This document shows, piece after piece, positions 16,980-26,332 of a stretch of 64,000 nucleotides of DNA. The stretch is from positions 992,001 to 1,056,000 of the forward strand of contig NZ_JAPEPZ010000001.1 of NCBI RefSeq assembly GCF_026339875.1, in the 5' to 3' direction. The DNA comes from Streptomyces sp. NBC_01571. GTDB taxonomy: Bacteria; Actinomycetota; Actinomycetes; Streptomycetales; Streptomycetaceae. The position numbers and the translations under genes were made by a program. The first letter of the stretch is position 1. The number at the start of each line of letters is the position of its first letter. The notes under the pieces were generated by a model that was not told the origin of the DNA, made no database searches, and saw nothing but the letters and a program-made list of their open reading frames with translations.

Positions 16980-18482
16980 CTACGACTCCGCCGCGAACCG
17001 GTCCCTCAGTTCCCGCTTGAGGATCTTCCCGCTCGCGTTGCGCGGCAGCTCGTCCACGAACAGCACCCGCTTGGGCGCTTTGAAGTGGGCGAGCTTCTCG
17101 CGTGCGTGCGCGACGAGTTCGTCCCCGCTGATCTCACCGCGCGCGACGACGACCGCCGTGACCGCCTCGATCCACCGTTCGTCGGGCAGACCGATCACCG
17201 CCACCTCGGCGACCGACTCGTGCGTGTAGAGCGCGTCCTCCACCTGCCGCGAAGCGACCAGGACGCCCCCGGAGTTGATGACGTCCTTCACCCGGTCCAC
17301 GACGGTGAAGAAGCCGTCCTCGTCGTGGACCGCGAGGTCACCGGAGTGGAACCAGCCGTCGCGGAAGGCCTCGGCCGTCTCCTCCGGCTTGTCCCAGTAG
17401 CCCTCGCACAACTGCGGTGAGCGGTAGACGATCTCGCCCCGCTCCCCGTCGGCCACGTCCTTGCCGGACTCGTCGACGACCCGCGCCTCCACGAACAGCA
17501 CCGGCCGGCCACAGGAGTCCATCCGGCCCTTGTGCTCGTGGGGGCCGAGGACCATGGCCAGGGGGCCGATCTCGCTCTGGCCGAAGCAGTTGTAGAACGC
17601 CAGCTTCGGCAGTTGTTCCCGCAGTCGCTCCAGGACGGGCACCGGCATGATCGACGCCCCGTAGTACGCCTTGCGCAGCCCGCTCAGGTCGCGGGTCGCG
17701 AAGTCGGGCCGGTTGGACAGGCCGATCCACACGGTGGGCGGGGCGAACAGGCTGTCCGCGCGTCCCGCCTCGACCAGGTCGAGGATCGTGTCGGCGTCGG
17801 GCGCGTCGAGGATCACGTTCACGGCGCCGACGGCGAGATACGGCAGCAGGAACACATGCATCTGTGCCGAGTGGTAGAGCGGCAGCGCGTGCACGGGCAG
17901 GTCGCCGGCCTGCAGGTCGAGAGCGGTGATCGCGCTCAGGTACTCGTGCACCAGCGCGCGGTGCGTCATCATCGCGCCCTTGGGCAGCGCGGTGGTGCCC
18001 GACGTGTACAGGAGTTGTGTCAGATCCTCACCGCGCGGCTCCGGACCGTCGTACGGCGGGGTCTCGGCCAGCCGCGCGAGCAGTGAGTCGCCGGCGTCGC
18101 GCAGGGGCAGGGTGCGCGTCCCCTCGGGCAGGTTCCCGGCCAGGCCCGGATCGGTCAGGACGAGTCCACAGCCGGCCTGGCCGACGATGTACGCCAGGTC
18201 GTCACCGGTCAGGTTCTGGTTGACCGGCACGTGCACCAGTCCGGCCCGGGCGCAGGCGAGGAAGCCGATCAGGTACGCGTCCGAGTTGTGGCCGTAGGCG
18301 CCGACCCGGTCGCCGGGCGCCAGTCCCGCGGAGCGCAGGGCCTGGGCCGCGCGGGAGACGGCCTCGTCGAGTTCGGCGTAGGTCCATGAGCGGTCGCGGT
18401 AGTGGACCGCGACGCGCTCCGGGGTCCGCCGGGCGCTGCGTCGCAGCACCCCGTCGACCGTGACACTTCGTCCCGCCGTCAT
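16980..18482 (-). CDS. Long-chain fatty acid / acyl-CoA ligase (FadD)
   Basis: A 500-residue AMP-forming ligase. It has LLYTSGTTALPKGAMMTHR (residues about 161-179), YNCFGQSE, GDLAVHDEDGFFTVVDRVKDVINSGG, where the adenylate-binding Asp and hinge Arg/Lys lie, and the C-terminal lysine motif PRNASGKILKREL. It activates fatty or aryl acids to CoA thioesters. The closest style is FadD2/FadD13-like or feruloyl-CoA synthetase-like enzymes; the substrate is not evident. It is a single gene, convergent with paaK, with 590 bp of apparently empty sequence upstream. Confidence 0.9.
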   Translation of the reverse strand: MTAGRSVTVDGVLRRSARRTPERVAVHYRDRSWTYAELDEAVSRAAQALRSAGLAPGDRVGAYGHNSDAYLIGFLACARAGLVHVPVNQNLTGDDLAYIVGQAGCGLVLTDPGLAGNLPEGTRTLPLRDAGDSLLARLAETPPYDGPEPRGEDLTQLLYTSGTTALPKGAMMTHRALVHEYLSAITALDLQAGDLPVHALPLYHSAQMHVFLLPYLAVGAVNVILDAPDADTILDLVEAGRADSLFAPPTVWIGLSNRPDFATRDLSGLRKAYYGASIMPVPVLERLREQLPKLAFYNCFGQSEIGPLAMVLGPHEHKGRMDSCGRPVLFVEARVVDESGKDVADGERGEIVYRSPQLCEGYWDKPEETAEAFRDGWFHSGDLAVHDEDGFFTVVDRVKDVINSGGVLVASRQVEDALYTHESVAEVAVIGLPDERWIEAVTAVVVARGEISGDELVAHAREKLAHFKAPKRVLFVDELPRNASGKILKRELRDRFAAES

Positions 18483-19073
18483 GACCTGCTCCTTCGTCCG
18501 CCGCTCTGGCGTGATCCTCGTTCCGGTCCGTGAGCGCGGTCAAGCGTCCGGCGTGCTGGTCGCGAAGACGCTCCGCCTGTCGTGGCGCTGGACCCGAAGG
18601 GCGGTTCGACCGAACGGGAGCTGGTGACGCGGCAGTTCACCAACCGTACCCCGCGGCTGACCTCGCCTCGGGCGACGCGGCGAGGGCGGGCGCCACGCCG
18701 CCGGGCGGTACGGCGACGGGGCGGCGACGGCGGACCCGTCGACGTGCCCGGGGCGGCTCGCACACTCGGGGCACGGGGCACGGGACCGTAGGAACACGCC
18801 TGGCACACGGTCTGCGGGTTCGCCACGGCCCCTCGCCGACACGGTGCCGGAGCCGCGCCGGTGCCGGAGCCACGCACGGCGGGTTCCGCGCTCAACTCGA
18901 TCCGCGCGCCCACCAGTTCGTCGTGCGGGCAGGGAAGCGCGTCCCGGCGCCGGTCGGCACGGAGTCGCTGGGAGTGCGGAACGAGGTCGAGCCGGTGCGG
19001 GACCGCGTCCGGCGGAGAAACCGAGGTCACCACCGGGTCCTCGTACATCCGGGCGGGACCTCGGGGACTCGTC
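18483..19073. other. 591-bp stretch with no supported gene
   Basis: Open frames on both strands here are rich in Arg, Pro and Ala and show no family motif, good ribosome binding site or codon periodicity distinct from their complements. The left end must hold the promoter of the ligase that starts at 18482. I see no repeats, RNA genes or mobile-element ends. Its size and lack of content could mean an eroded gene. Confidence 0.5.
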
Positions 19074-20630
19074 TCACACGGCTCGGGTGCGGCCCTCCCA
19101 GTACGGATCCCGCAGCCGCCGCTTGTACAGCTTCCCGTTCGGGTCGCGCGGCATCGACTCGATGAAGTCGACGCTCTTGGGGCGCTTGTACCCGGCGAGC
19201 CGTTCCGCGCAGTGGCGCAGGACGTCCGCGGCGAGGGCCGCTCCCGGGGGGTGTCCGGGCGCGGGCTCGACGACGGCCTTGACCTCCTCGCCCCAGTCGT
19301 CGTGCGGGATGCCGAAGGCCGCCGCGTCGGCGACGGCGGGGTGGGCGAGCAGCGCGGCCTCGATCTCGGCCGGGTAGATGTTGACGCCGCCGGAGATGAT
19401 CATGTCGATCTTGCGGTCGCGGAGGAAGAGATAGCCGTCCTCGTCGAGACAGCCGAGGTCGCCGACGGTGAAGAAGTCACCGATGCGGTTCTTCTTCGTC
19501 TTGCTCTCGTCCTTGTGGTACGAGAATCCGCCGGTGCTCATCTTCATGTAGACGGTGCCGAGTTCACCGGGCGGCAGTCGCTTGCCGTCGTCGTCGAAGA
19601 CGGCGAGTTCGCTGATGGGCCAGGCCTTGCCGACGGTGCCGGGTTTCTTCAGCCAGTCCTCGGCCGTCGCGAAGGCGCCGCCGCCCTCGCTGGCCGCGTA
19701 GTACTCCTCGACGCTGTGACCCCACCACTCGATCATGGCCCGTTTCACGTGGTCGGGGCAGGGGGCGGCGCCGTGGATGGCGTGCCGCATCGACGACACG
19801 TCGTAGCGGGCCCGGACCTCGTCGGGGAGCGCCAGCAGCCGGTGGAACTGGGTCGGGACCATGTGGGTGTGGGTGCACCGGTGGGTGTCGATGACCCGGA
19901 GCATCTCCTCGGGGGTCCACTTGTCCATCAGCACCAGACGGTGGCCGATGTGCAGGGAGGCGCCCGCGAACTGGAGTACGGCCGTGTGGTAGAGCGGCGA
20001 GCAGACGAGGTGGACGTTGTCGTCGAAGGGCCTGATGCCGAAGATGCCGAGGAAGCCGCCGAGGTAGGACTCCTCGGGGAGCTTGCCGGGCAGCGGTCGG
20101 CGGATGCCGCGGGGGCGGCCCGTGGTGCCCGAGGTGTAGTTCATGACCCAGCCGAGGGTGCGGTCGGCGGGCGCCGATCCGTCCTGTCCGGCGAGGAGTT
20201 CGGCGTAGGGCCGGAACCCGTCGACACTGCCGACGGTGTAGCGGCTCGTGGGTGGCAGTCCCGCCTCGTCGGCGGCGTGGCGGGCGGCGTCGGCGAACCG
20301 TTCGTGGGCGATGAGGACCTTGGCGCCCGAGTCCGAGACGATCCAGGCGATCTCGGGCCCGACGAGGTGGTGGTTGACGGGGACGAGATAGAGGCCGGCC
20401 TGCGAGGCGGCGAGGTAGGCGACGAGGAACTCGACGCCGTTGGGCAGGACGACGGCGAAGGCGTCGCCGCGTTCCAGCCCGGCGGCGCGCAGCCCGTGCA
20501 CCAGTTGGTTGGCCGCGGTGTGCAGTCGGCCGGCGGTCCACTCGTCGCCGTCCGGGGTGACGAGGACCGTCCGCCCGGGGTCGGCGGCGGCCTGGGCCCA
20601 GAAGCCGTTCGGTGAGGTCGAGGTGGTCAC
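19074..20630 (-). CDS. Acyl-CoA synthetase (FadD17-like)
   Basis: A 518-residue AMP-forming ligase: MNYTSGTTGRPRGIRRPLP (residues about 150-168), YYAASEGGG, GDLGCLDEDGYLFLRDRKIDMIISGGVNIYPAEIE (Asp, Arg and hinge) and a C-terminal PNGKLYKRRLR with the catalytic lysine. The start is GTG 20630 because GGAG lies upstream and it overlaps the stop of the nitronate-monooxygenase gene (GTGA). The much longer frame running to 21026 is a shadow of that upstream gene. Its pairing with a flavoprotein and an operator shared with the EchA19/FadD19-like genes suggest a role in the same acyl-CoA catabolic regulon. Confidence 0.88.
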   Translation of the reverse strand: MTTSTSPNGFWAQAAADPGRTVLVTPDGDEWTAGRLHTAANQLVHGLRAAGLERGDAFAVVLPNGVEFLVAYLAASQAGLYLVPVNHHLVGPEIAWIVSDSGAKVLIAHERFADAARHAADEAGLPPTSRYTVGSVDGFRPYAELLAGQDGSAPADRTLGWVMNYTSGTTGRPRGIRRPLPGKLPEESYLGGFLGIFGIRPFDDNVHLVCSPLYHTAVLQFAGASLHIGHRLVLMDKWTPEEMLRVIDTHRCTHTHMVPTQFHRLLALPDEVRARYDVSSMRHAIHGAAPCPDHVKRAMIEWWGHSVEEYYAASEGGGAFATAEDWLKKPGTVGKAWPISELAVFDDDGKRLPPGELGTVYMKMSTGGFSYHKDESKTKKNRIGDFFTVGDLGCLDEDGYLFLRDRKIDMIISGGVNIYPAEIEAALLAHPAVADAAAFGIPHDDWGEEVKAVVEPAPGHPPGAALAADVLRHCAERLAGYKRPKSVDFIESMPRDPNGKLYKRRLRDPYWEGRTRAV

Positions 20631-21739
20631 GGTCGGGCGCTCCTTCCGGCGATCCTGTTGATGCGGTCGACGGCGTGCTCGAAACCGCGGGTCAGGTCGT
20701 CGAAGACGGCCCGCACGCTGCGTTCGCTGTTCATCCGGCCGACGATCTGCCCGACGGGCGTCCCGAGCAGCGGCTCCACCTCGTACTTCTGGATGCGGGA
20801 GACGGCCTCGGCCACCAGCAGCCCCTGCAGGGGCATGGGCAGGGTGCCTGGACCGTGCGGATCGTCCCAGGCGTCGGTCCACTCGGTGCGCAACTGGCGG
20901 GCCGGCTTGCCGGTCAGCGCGCGCGAGCGGACGGTGTCGCCGGACCCGGCGGCCAGCAGCTTGCGTGTCACGGCCGGCGAGTGCAGGTCGGCCTCGGTGA
21001 CGGTCAGCCACAGGGAGCCGAGCCATACGCCCTGGGCGCCGAGGCTGACCGCGGCGGCCACCTGCTGTCCGCTGCCGATGCCGCCCGCCGCGAGGACGGG
21101 CAGCGGGTCGACGGCGTCGACGACCTCCGGCGTGAGCACCATCGAGGCGATCTCCCCGGTGTGGCCGCCCGCCTCGTAGCCCTGCGCGACGACGACGTCG
21201 ATACCCGCCTCGGCGTGCTTACGGGCGTGCCGGGCGCTGCCCGCGAGGGCCGCGACGAGCACCCCTTGGTCGTGAGCGCGCCGCACGACGTCGGCGGGCG
21301 GTGAGCCCAGCGCGTTGGCCAGCAGCCTGATGGGGTAGTCGAAGGCGACGTCGAGCTGGGTGCGCGCGACCTGTTCCATCCAGCCCGTGATGCGCCAGCC
21401 GGGGGCCTCCCCCTCGGCGAGGCCGGGCACGCCGTACTTGGCGAGGGTGTCCGCGACGAACTGCCGGTGTCCCTCGGGGATCATCGCTTCGACGTCCGCC
21501 TCGGAGACCCCCTCGACCTTCTTGGCCGGCATCACCACGTCCAGGCCGTAGGGCCTGCCCCCGACGTTCGCCTCCATCCAGTCGAGGTCGCGCTTGAGGT
21601 CGTCGGGGGCGGTGTAGCGGACCGCGCCGAGCACGCCGAGACCGCCCGCGCGACTGATGGCCGCGGCGACGGCGGGAAACGGCGTGAAGCCGAAGATGGC
21701 GTGCTCGATCCCCAGTTGCTTGCTCAGCTCCGTCTGCAT
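20627..21739 (-). CDS. Nitronate monooxygenase / 2-nitropropane dioxygenase-like flavoprotein
   Basis: A 370-residue FMN-dependent TIM-barrel protein. The N-terminal PFPAVAAAISRAGGLGVLGA, the central VVAQGYEAGGHTGE and VLAAGGIGSGQQVAAAVSLGAQGVWLGS (phosphate-binding) motifs define the NMO/NPD family. Members use FMN and oxygen to oxidise nitronates, but actinobacterial copies in sterol and acyl-CoA clusters (such as Rv3553) have no settled role, possibly enoyl reduction. It is first in an operon with an acyl-CoA ligase and lies 43 bp downstream of a TCTGAT-N5-GTCAGT operator. Confidence 0.88.
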   Translation of the reverse strand: MQTELSKQLGIEHAIFGFTPFPAVAAAISRAGGLGVLGAVRYTAPDDLKRDLDWMEANVGGRPYGLDVVMPAKKVEGVSEADVEAMIPEGHRQFVADTLAKYGVPGLAEGEAPGWRITGWMEQVARTQLDVAFDYPIRLLANALGSPPADVVRRAHDQGVLVAALAGSARHARKHAEAGIDVVVAQGYEAGGHTGEIASMVLTPEVVDAVDPLPVLAAGGIGSGQQVAAAVSLGAQGVWLGSLWLTVTEADLHSPAVTRKLLAAGSGDTVRSRALTGKPARQLRTEWTDAWDDPHGPGTLPMPLQGLLVAEAVSRIQKYEVEPLLGTPVGQIVGRMNSERSVRAVFDDLTRGFEHAVDRINRIAGRSARP

Positions 21740-21781
21740 GGCCGCAGGATGCCGCAGTCGTCCGGCCGAGGGAAGGGGTTT

Positions 21782-21798
21782 TCTGATGCTCCGTCAGT
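21782..21798. promoter_or_regulatory. TCTGAT-N5-GTCAGT operator upstream of the nitronate-monooxygenase operon
   Basis: TCTGAT, GCTCC, GTCAGT flanked by T-runs matches the motif at 13690-13706 in sequence, spacing and flanks. It sits just before the nitronate-monooxygenase gene and overlaps the last codons of the flavoprotein gene upstream. Confidence 0.6.
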
Positions 21799-23362
21799 TT
21801 TCTCGGCGGCCGTCCTCCTCCAGCACGGCCATGGCGGCGTTGTGCCCCGGCACCCCGCTCACCCCGCCGCCGCGCACCGCGCCCGCCCCGCACAGCAGGA
21901 CGTTGGCGTGCGCCGTCTCGACGCCCCAGCGGCCCGTGCCCTCCTGGGCGTACGGGAAGGCGAGGTCGCGGTGGAAGATGTTGCCGCCGGGCAGCCGCAG
22001 ATCGCGCTCCAGGTCGAGCGGGGTCTTCGCCTCGATGCACGGGCGGCCCTCCGCGTCGGTGGCCAGGCAGTCCGCGAGCGGCTCCGCGAGCTGGGCGTCC
22101 AGCTGCGCCAGGGTCGACTTCAACAGCTCCGCACGCACGGCGTCGTTGTCGTGCGCGAAGAGCCGGGCGGGCGTGTGCAGGCCGAAGAGCGTAAGCGTCT
22201 GGTAGCCCTGCTCGACCAGCTCCGGGCCGAGGATGCTGGGGTCGGTGAGTGAGTGGCAGTAGATCTCGGAGGGCGGGGCGTCGGGCAGCGCGCCGGCGGC
22301 GGCCTGCGCGTGAGCGGTCGCCAACTGCTCGTACCCCTCGGCCACATGGAAGGTCCCGGAGAACGCCTCGCGCGGATCGACGGAGCTGTCGCGCAGCCTC
22401 GGCAGCCGCTTGAGCAGCATGTTCACCTTGAGCTGTGCGCCTTCGGCCGGGGTCGGCGCCGCCTCGCCCGTGAGGGTCGCGAGCTCCTGCGGCGAGGCGT
22501 TCACCAGGACGTGCCGGGCCGCGACCACGCCCTCCCCGTCCGCGGTCCGGTACGTGACCTCCGCGGTCCGCCCGTCGGTCTCCACGCGGATCGCCTCGTG
22601 GCCGGTGGCGATCACGGCGCCCGCGCCGCGCGCCGCGCCGGCGATGGCGTCCGTGAGGGCGCCCATGCCGCCGACCGGCACGTCCCAGGCACCGGTGCCG
22701 CCGCCGATCACGTGGTACAGGAAGCAGCGGTTCTGCCGCAGCGAGGGGTCGTGGGCGTCGGCGAAGGTGCCGATGAGTGCGTCGGTGAGGACGACGCCCC
22801 GCACGAGGTCGTCGCTGAAGTTCTCCTCGACGGCGACGCCCACCGGCTCCTCGAACAGCACCCGCCAGGCGTCCTCGTCGTCGATCCGGCCACGCAGCTC
22901 GTCGCGGGTGGGCAGCGGTTCGGTGAGGGTCGGGAACACCCGCTGGGCGACACGGCCGGTCATGCCGTAGAAGCGCTGCCATGCCTCGTACTCGCGGTCC
23001 GATCCGGTCAGCCGCCGGAACGCCTCGCGGGTGCGCCGCTCGCCGCCGCCGACGAGCAGTCCGGTGGGCCGACCGTCGCGTTCGACGGGCGTGTAGGAGG
23101 ACACGGTGCGCCCGCGGACCCGGAAGTCGAGGCTCAGATCACGCACGATCTTCCGGGGCAGCAGGCTGACCAGGTACGAGTAGCGCGACAGCCGCGCGTC
23201 GACCCCGGCGAACGGCCGGGTGGACACGGCGGCGCCGCCGGTGGTCCCCAGGCGCTCCAGCACCAGGACAGAGCGTCCGGCACGGGCCAGGTAGGCGGCG
23301 GCGACGAGACCGTTGTGGCCCCCGCCGACGATCACGGCGTCATATCCCTCGTATACAGGCAT
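21794..23362 (-). CDS. CrtI/PYROXD2-like FAD-dependent oxidoreductase
   Basis: A 522-residue flavoprotein of the phytoene-desaturase/amine-oxidase type. The N-terminal FAD-binding Rossmann motif VIVGGGHNGLVAAAYLARAG (residues about 9-28) is followed by the Glu of VLVLE and the GG of TTGGAA. A second signature near the C-terminus, VLLCGAGAVRGGGVSGVPGHNAA, fits the FAD-contacting segment of the family. Streptomyces homologues are often called NAD(P)/FAD-dependent oxidoreductases of unknown substrate. The start is ATG 23362, giving MPVYEGYDAVIVGGG; sequence further upstream does not resemble the family. Confidence 0.87.
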   Translation of the reverse strand: MPVYEGYDAVIVGGGHNGLVAAAYLARAGRSVLVLERLGTTGGAAVSTRPFAGVDARLSRYSYLVSLLPRKIVRDLSLDFRVRGRTVSSYTPVERDGRPTGLLVGGGERRTREAFRRLTGSDREYEAWQRFYGMTGRVAQRVFPTLTEPLPTRDELRGRIDDEDAWRVLFEEPVGVAVEENFSDDLVRGVVLTDALIGTFADAHDPSLRQNRCFLYHVIGGGTGAWDVPVGGMGALTDAIAGAARGAGAVIATGHEAIRVETDGRTAEVTYRTADGEGVVAARHVLVNASPQELATLTGEAAPTPAEGAQLKVNMLLKRLPRLRDSSVDPREAFSGTFHVAEGYEQLATAHAQAAAGALPDAPPSEIYCHSLTDPSILGPELVEQGYQTLTLFGLHTPARLFAHDNDAVRAELLKSTLAQLDAQLAEPLADCLATDAEGRPCIEAKTPLDLERDLRLPGGNIFHRDLAFPYAQEGTGRWGVETAHANVLLCGAGAVRGGGVSGVPGHNAAMAVLEEDGRREN

Positions 23363-23453
23363 GGTTCTTGGTAGCACGCGATGATCTAGGTCTGCCAGAG
23401 GTACGCGGCAGCCGGCGGGCGCCCGGATGGACGCTCGCGGCGGCCCGGGAGGT

Positions 23454-25721
23454 TCAGTGCCCCTCGGCCGCCCGCTGCTGCCGCAGCGCCGCGACCCGTC
23501 GGTACAGCTCCACCGCCTCCTGGGCGCGCCCCAGCTGCTCCAGACAGTGCGCCTCGTCGTTGCGGCTGGCCAGGGTGTCGGGGTGGTTCTCGCCGAGGAC
23601 GCGCTCGCGGGCGCCGGCGACGGCACGGTACTCGGTGAGGGCGTCGGCCCAGCGGCCGAGCCAGCCGAGGCCGACGGCGACCTCACGGCGGCTGACGAGG
23701 GTGTCCGGATGGCCGGGGCCGAGGACACGTTCACGGATCGCGCACACGTCCCGGGACTCGGCGAGCGCCTCCTCCCAGCGCCCCATCCGGCCGAGGTTGA
23801 CGCCGAGTCCGTGCCGGGCGCGGAGGGTCTCGGGGTGGGCGGGGCCGTGCACCCTGGTGCGGTCGTCGATCAGGTCGCGGTACACCTCCAGGGCCTGTTC
23901 GCTGCGGCCGAGCCGGCCGAGACTGATGGCGACCTCGTAGCGGGCGGAGAGCGTGTCCGGGTGGTCGGGGCCGAGGGCCCGCGCCCGCGCCTCGGCCACC
24001 TCCCGGTAGGTACTCAGCGCCTCCGGCCATCTCCCCAACTGACCCAGCGCATAGGCGACTTCATAGCGGGTGAGAAGAGTGTCGGGGTGGGCCGGACCGA
24101 GCACCCGCGCGCGGGCGTCGGCGACCCCGCTCGCCATCCGGTAGGAGTCCTCGAGGCGGCCCAGCCTGCTCAGGTTGAAGGCGAGGTTGTGCCGGCAGCG
24201 CAGGGTGTCCGGATGGTCGGGGCCCATGGCGCGTTCCCGGGCGGCCAGCACGGACGTATAGGCCTGGTGCGCCTCGAAATGACGGCCCAACTGGCCCAGG
24301 ACGTATGCCGTTTCCTGTCGGGCGGCCAGGGTGTCGGGGTGGTCGGGGCCGAGCACCCGCTCCCTGGCCCGGGCGACGTGCGCGTAGGCGTGCAGCGCGT
24401 CCGCGGCCCGGCCGGTGCGGCTGAGCGTGAAGCCGACCTCGTACCGGCTGGCGAGCGTGTCGGGGTGGTCGGGGCCCAGGAGGTGCTCCCGCTCGGCGGC
24501 GACCGCGCGGTGCACCTCGCCCGCCTCGGTCCACCGGCCCAGTCGGCCCAGACTGAGTCCCGCGTTGTGCCGTCCCGCCAGGGCGGTGAGCAACTCCGGT
24601 GACGGCGTGGGCCGTTCGGTGCGGTCCGGCGGCGCGGAATCCGTCGTCGAGGGGCGTACGGTCCACTCGCCGGTCAGCCCGGCCGACGCGTCCGGCGGTG
24701 TGGCACGCAGCCCGGCGCCGGTCGCCTTGTGGCCGGTGGTCATGCCCCGCGTCCAGGAGGGCAGCACCGGGTCGCGGGTGGGTGGCGGCTGCGCCGAGGA
24801 CGCCAGGATCCGCTGGTCGGGGGCCGGCCGGCCGAGGACCGGGGACAGGACGGTCGGCGCGTGCACCGGCGCCGTACGGCCCTCGCTGATCCGGCGGCCG
24901 AGCTCGCCGGCGTCCTGCGGGCGCCGCTCCGGCTCCTTGGCCAGCAGGTCCAGGATGATCCGCTCGACGTACTCGGGCAGCTCCGCCCGGCGCCTGCGCG
25001 GTGGCTCGGGAGAGGTGTCGCGGTGGCTGATGAGGACCGCCCACGCGTCGGAGAGGTCGAACGGCGGAGCCCCGGTGGCGATCTCGTAGAGCACACATCC
25101 GAAGGAGTAGAGGTCGCTGCGCCGGTCGACCTCGGCACCGCTGATCTGCTCCGGCGACATGTAGTGCGGGGTGCCCATCGCGATACCGGTGCCGGTCAGC
25201 CGGGCCGTGAAGTCGATGTCGTGGCCGAGCCGGGCGATGCCGAAATCGCAGATCTTCACGGTGCCGTCGGCGAGCCGCATGATGTTCGCCGGTTTCAGGT
25301 CCCGGTGCACGATGCCCTGTTGATGGGTGTACGCGAGCGCGGCCGACACCTGGTCGGCGATGTCGACGACGTCGGCGACCGGCAGCGGATGCTGCTTGTT
25401 GTCCTCCAGCAACTGACCGAGGTTGTGTCCCGCCAGCAGCTCCATGACCAGGTACAGCACACCGTCGGACTCGCCGAAGTCGTGCACCACGGTCACCCCG
25501 CGGTGCTGCAGCGCGGCGGCCACCCGGGCCTCGCGCCGGAATCTCTCCCGCAGGACACCGGTGAAGGACGGGTCGTGGTGCGGACTGAGGGGCTTGAGGC
25601 ACTTCACGGCGACCTGCCGCCCCAGCGACTCGTCGCGGGCGCGCCACACCTCGCCCATGCCTCCCCGCCCGATCAGATCGAGCAGTCGGTACCGGCTCTG
25701 GATCAGCCTGGTCTCCGCCAT
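23454..25721 (-). CDS. Ser/Thr protein kinase with C-terminal TPR-like repeats
   Basis: A 755-residue protein. Residues about 11-275 are a Hanks-type kinase: GRGGMGEVWRARD glycine loop, invariant K40 in VAVK, HRDLKPANIM with D141, and DFG at 159-161. A Pro-rich linker follows, and from about residue 410 nine repeats of 42 residues each carry the pattern LGPDHPDTL...LGRLGRW..AL..Y, a kinesin-light-chain/TPR_10-12 type. No transmembrane segment is seen, so it should be cytosolic, with the repeats binding protein partners. ATG 25721 gives MAETRLIQSRYRLLD; the upstream frame consists of low-complexity repeats. Confidence 0.93.
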   Translation of the reverse strand: MAETRLIQSRYRLLDLIGRGGMGEVWRARDESLGRQVAVKCLKPLSPHHDPSFTGVLRERFRREARVAAALQHRGVTVVHDFGESDGVLYLVMELLAGHNLGQLLEDNKQHPLPVADVVDIADQVSAALAYTHQQGIVHRDLKPANIMRLADGTVKICDFGIARLGHDIDFTARLTGTGIAMGTPHYMSPEQISGAEVDRRSDLYSFGCVLYEIATGAPPFDLSDAWAVLISHRDTSPEPPRRRRAELPEYVERIILDLLAKEPERRPQDAGELGRRISEGRTAPVHAPTVLSPVLGRPAPDQRILASSAQPPPTRDPVLPSWTRGMTTGHKATGAGLRATPPDASAGLTGEWTVRPSTTDSAPPDRTERPTPSPELLTALAGRHNAGLSLGRLGRWTEAGEVHRAVAAEREHLLGPDHPDTLASRYEVGFTLSRTGRAADALHAYAHVARARERVLGPDHPDTLAARQETAYVLGQLGRHFEAHQAYTSVLAARERAMGPDHPDTLRCRHNLAFNLSRLGRLEDSYRMASGVADARARVLGPAHPDTLLTRYEVAYALGQLGRWPEALSTYREVAEARARALGPDHPDTLSARYEVAISLGRLGRSEQALEVYRDLIDDRTRVHGPAHPETLRARHGLGVNLGRMGRWEEALAESRDVCAIRERVLGPGHPDTLVSRREVAVGLGWLGRWADALTEYRAVAGARERVLGENHPDTLASRNDEAHCLEQLGRAQEAVELYRRVAALRQQRAAEGH

Positions 25722-26332
25722 CTCGTGCGATCGCCCCCGTCGCTGCTCGCCGCGCCCTCCCCTGGCCCGTCCAGTATGGCGAGTTATCTGCCGACTTTGT
25801 ACGGCACCCGGCGCGAGCCGGAGCGGCGCCGCGCCATGGCGCGCGGCACGTGCGGGGACGGGTGTTGCCGACGAAGACGTGCGGGAACGCAGCGCGGTAC
25901 GGTGCCCGCGACGCGCACCGACCGGGCCACCGGGCGGACGGCGGGGCCGGTCCGCCGTACGGTCCGCGGGGCGTACGGCGGCAGAGCGGCGTACGGCGGC
26001 GGAGCGGGGTACGGCGGCGGAGCGGGGTACAGCGGCAGAGCGGCGTACGCCGGCGGAGCGAGGTACAGCGACAGAGCGACGTACGACGGCGGAGCGAGGT
26101 ACAGCGGCAGAGCGGCGTACGCCGGCCGCACCACGCGCCGCCACAGCGCGGCGCGCGCCGGGACGCGCACCTGATGGGACGCTCCAACGGGCCGCGAAGG
26201 CGTGCCCCCCAGCATCGGGGCGGCGCTCAGGGCATTCAGGCAGGTCACCCCGAACCCTGACCCTGTGGTTGCCCGTCTGGTGCCCCGGACGTACCGGCAG
26301 GGCTGTCAGTCGTGGGTGCCAGAATCGGCGGC
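25722..26332. other. 611-bp intergenic stretch containing an 18-bp tandem repeat
   Basis: Between the kinase (minus) and the small plus-strand gene at 26333. It must hold the kinase promoter. Open frames exist on both strands through the repeat block (Tyr/Pro-rich on minus, Gly/Tyr-rich on plus) because an 18-bp unit stays open in all frames. None has a good start site or a recognisable family. Confidence 0.5.
25967..26128. repeat. 18-bp tandem repeat, about nine copies
   Basis: Units follow the pattern AGCGGNGTACNNCGGCNG, eight well kept from 25985 to 26128 plus a degenerate first copy. Alternate units are more alike, suggesting growth by 36-bp duplication. Each unit holds one GTAC. The block lies about 250-400 bp upstream of the kinase start. 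Confidence 0.85.

Noticed and set aside
18483..19073. Minus-strand 189-residue frame in the gap
   Set aside because: No ribosome binding site, no family motif and no third-position GC pattern stronger than that of the other frames.
18861..20615. Long plus-strand frame opposite an acyl-CoA ligase
   Set aside because: Val/Asp/Gly-rich shadow with no motifs, while the minus strand has full ligase motifs.
19074..21026. Extended N-terminus of the FadD17-like ligase to 21026
   Set aside because: The added part lies inside the nitronate-monooxygenase gene and is arginine/proline-rich; GTG 20630 has a ribosome binding site and operon overlap.
23427..24602. Plus-strand repetitive frame opposite the kinase repeats
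   Set aside because: It is the antisense reflection of the 42-residue TPR-like repeats.
25784..26248. Pro/Tyr-rich minus-strand protein across the 18-bp repeat
   Set aside because: An 18-bp repeat stays open in every frame; no start signal, family or conserved flanks support coding.
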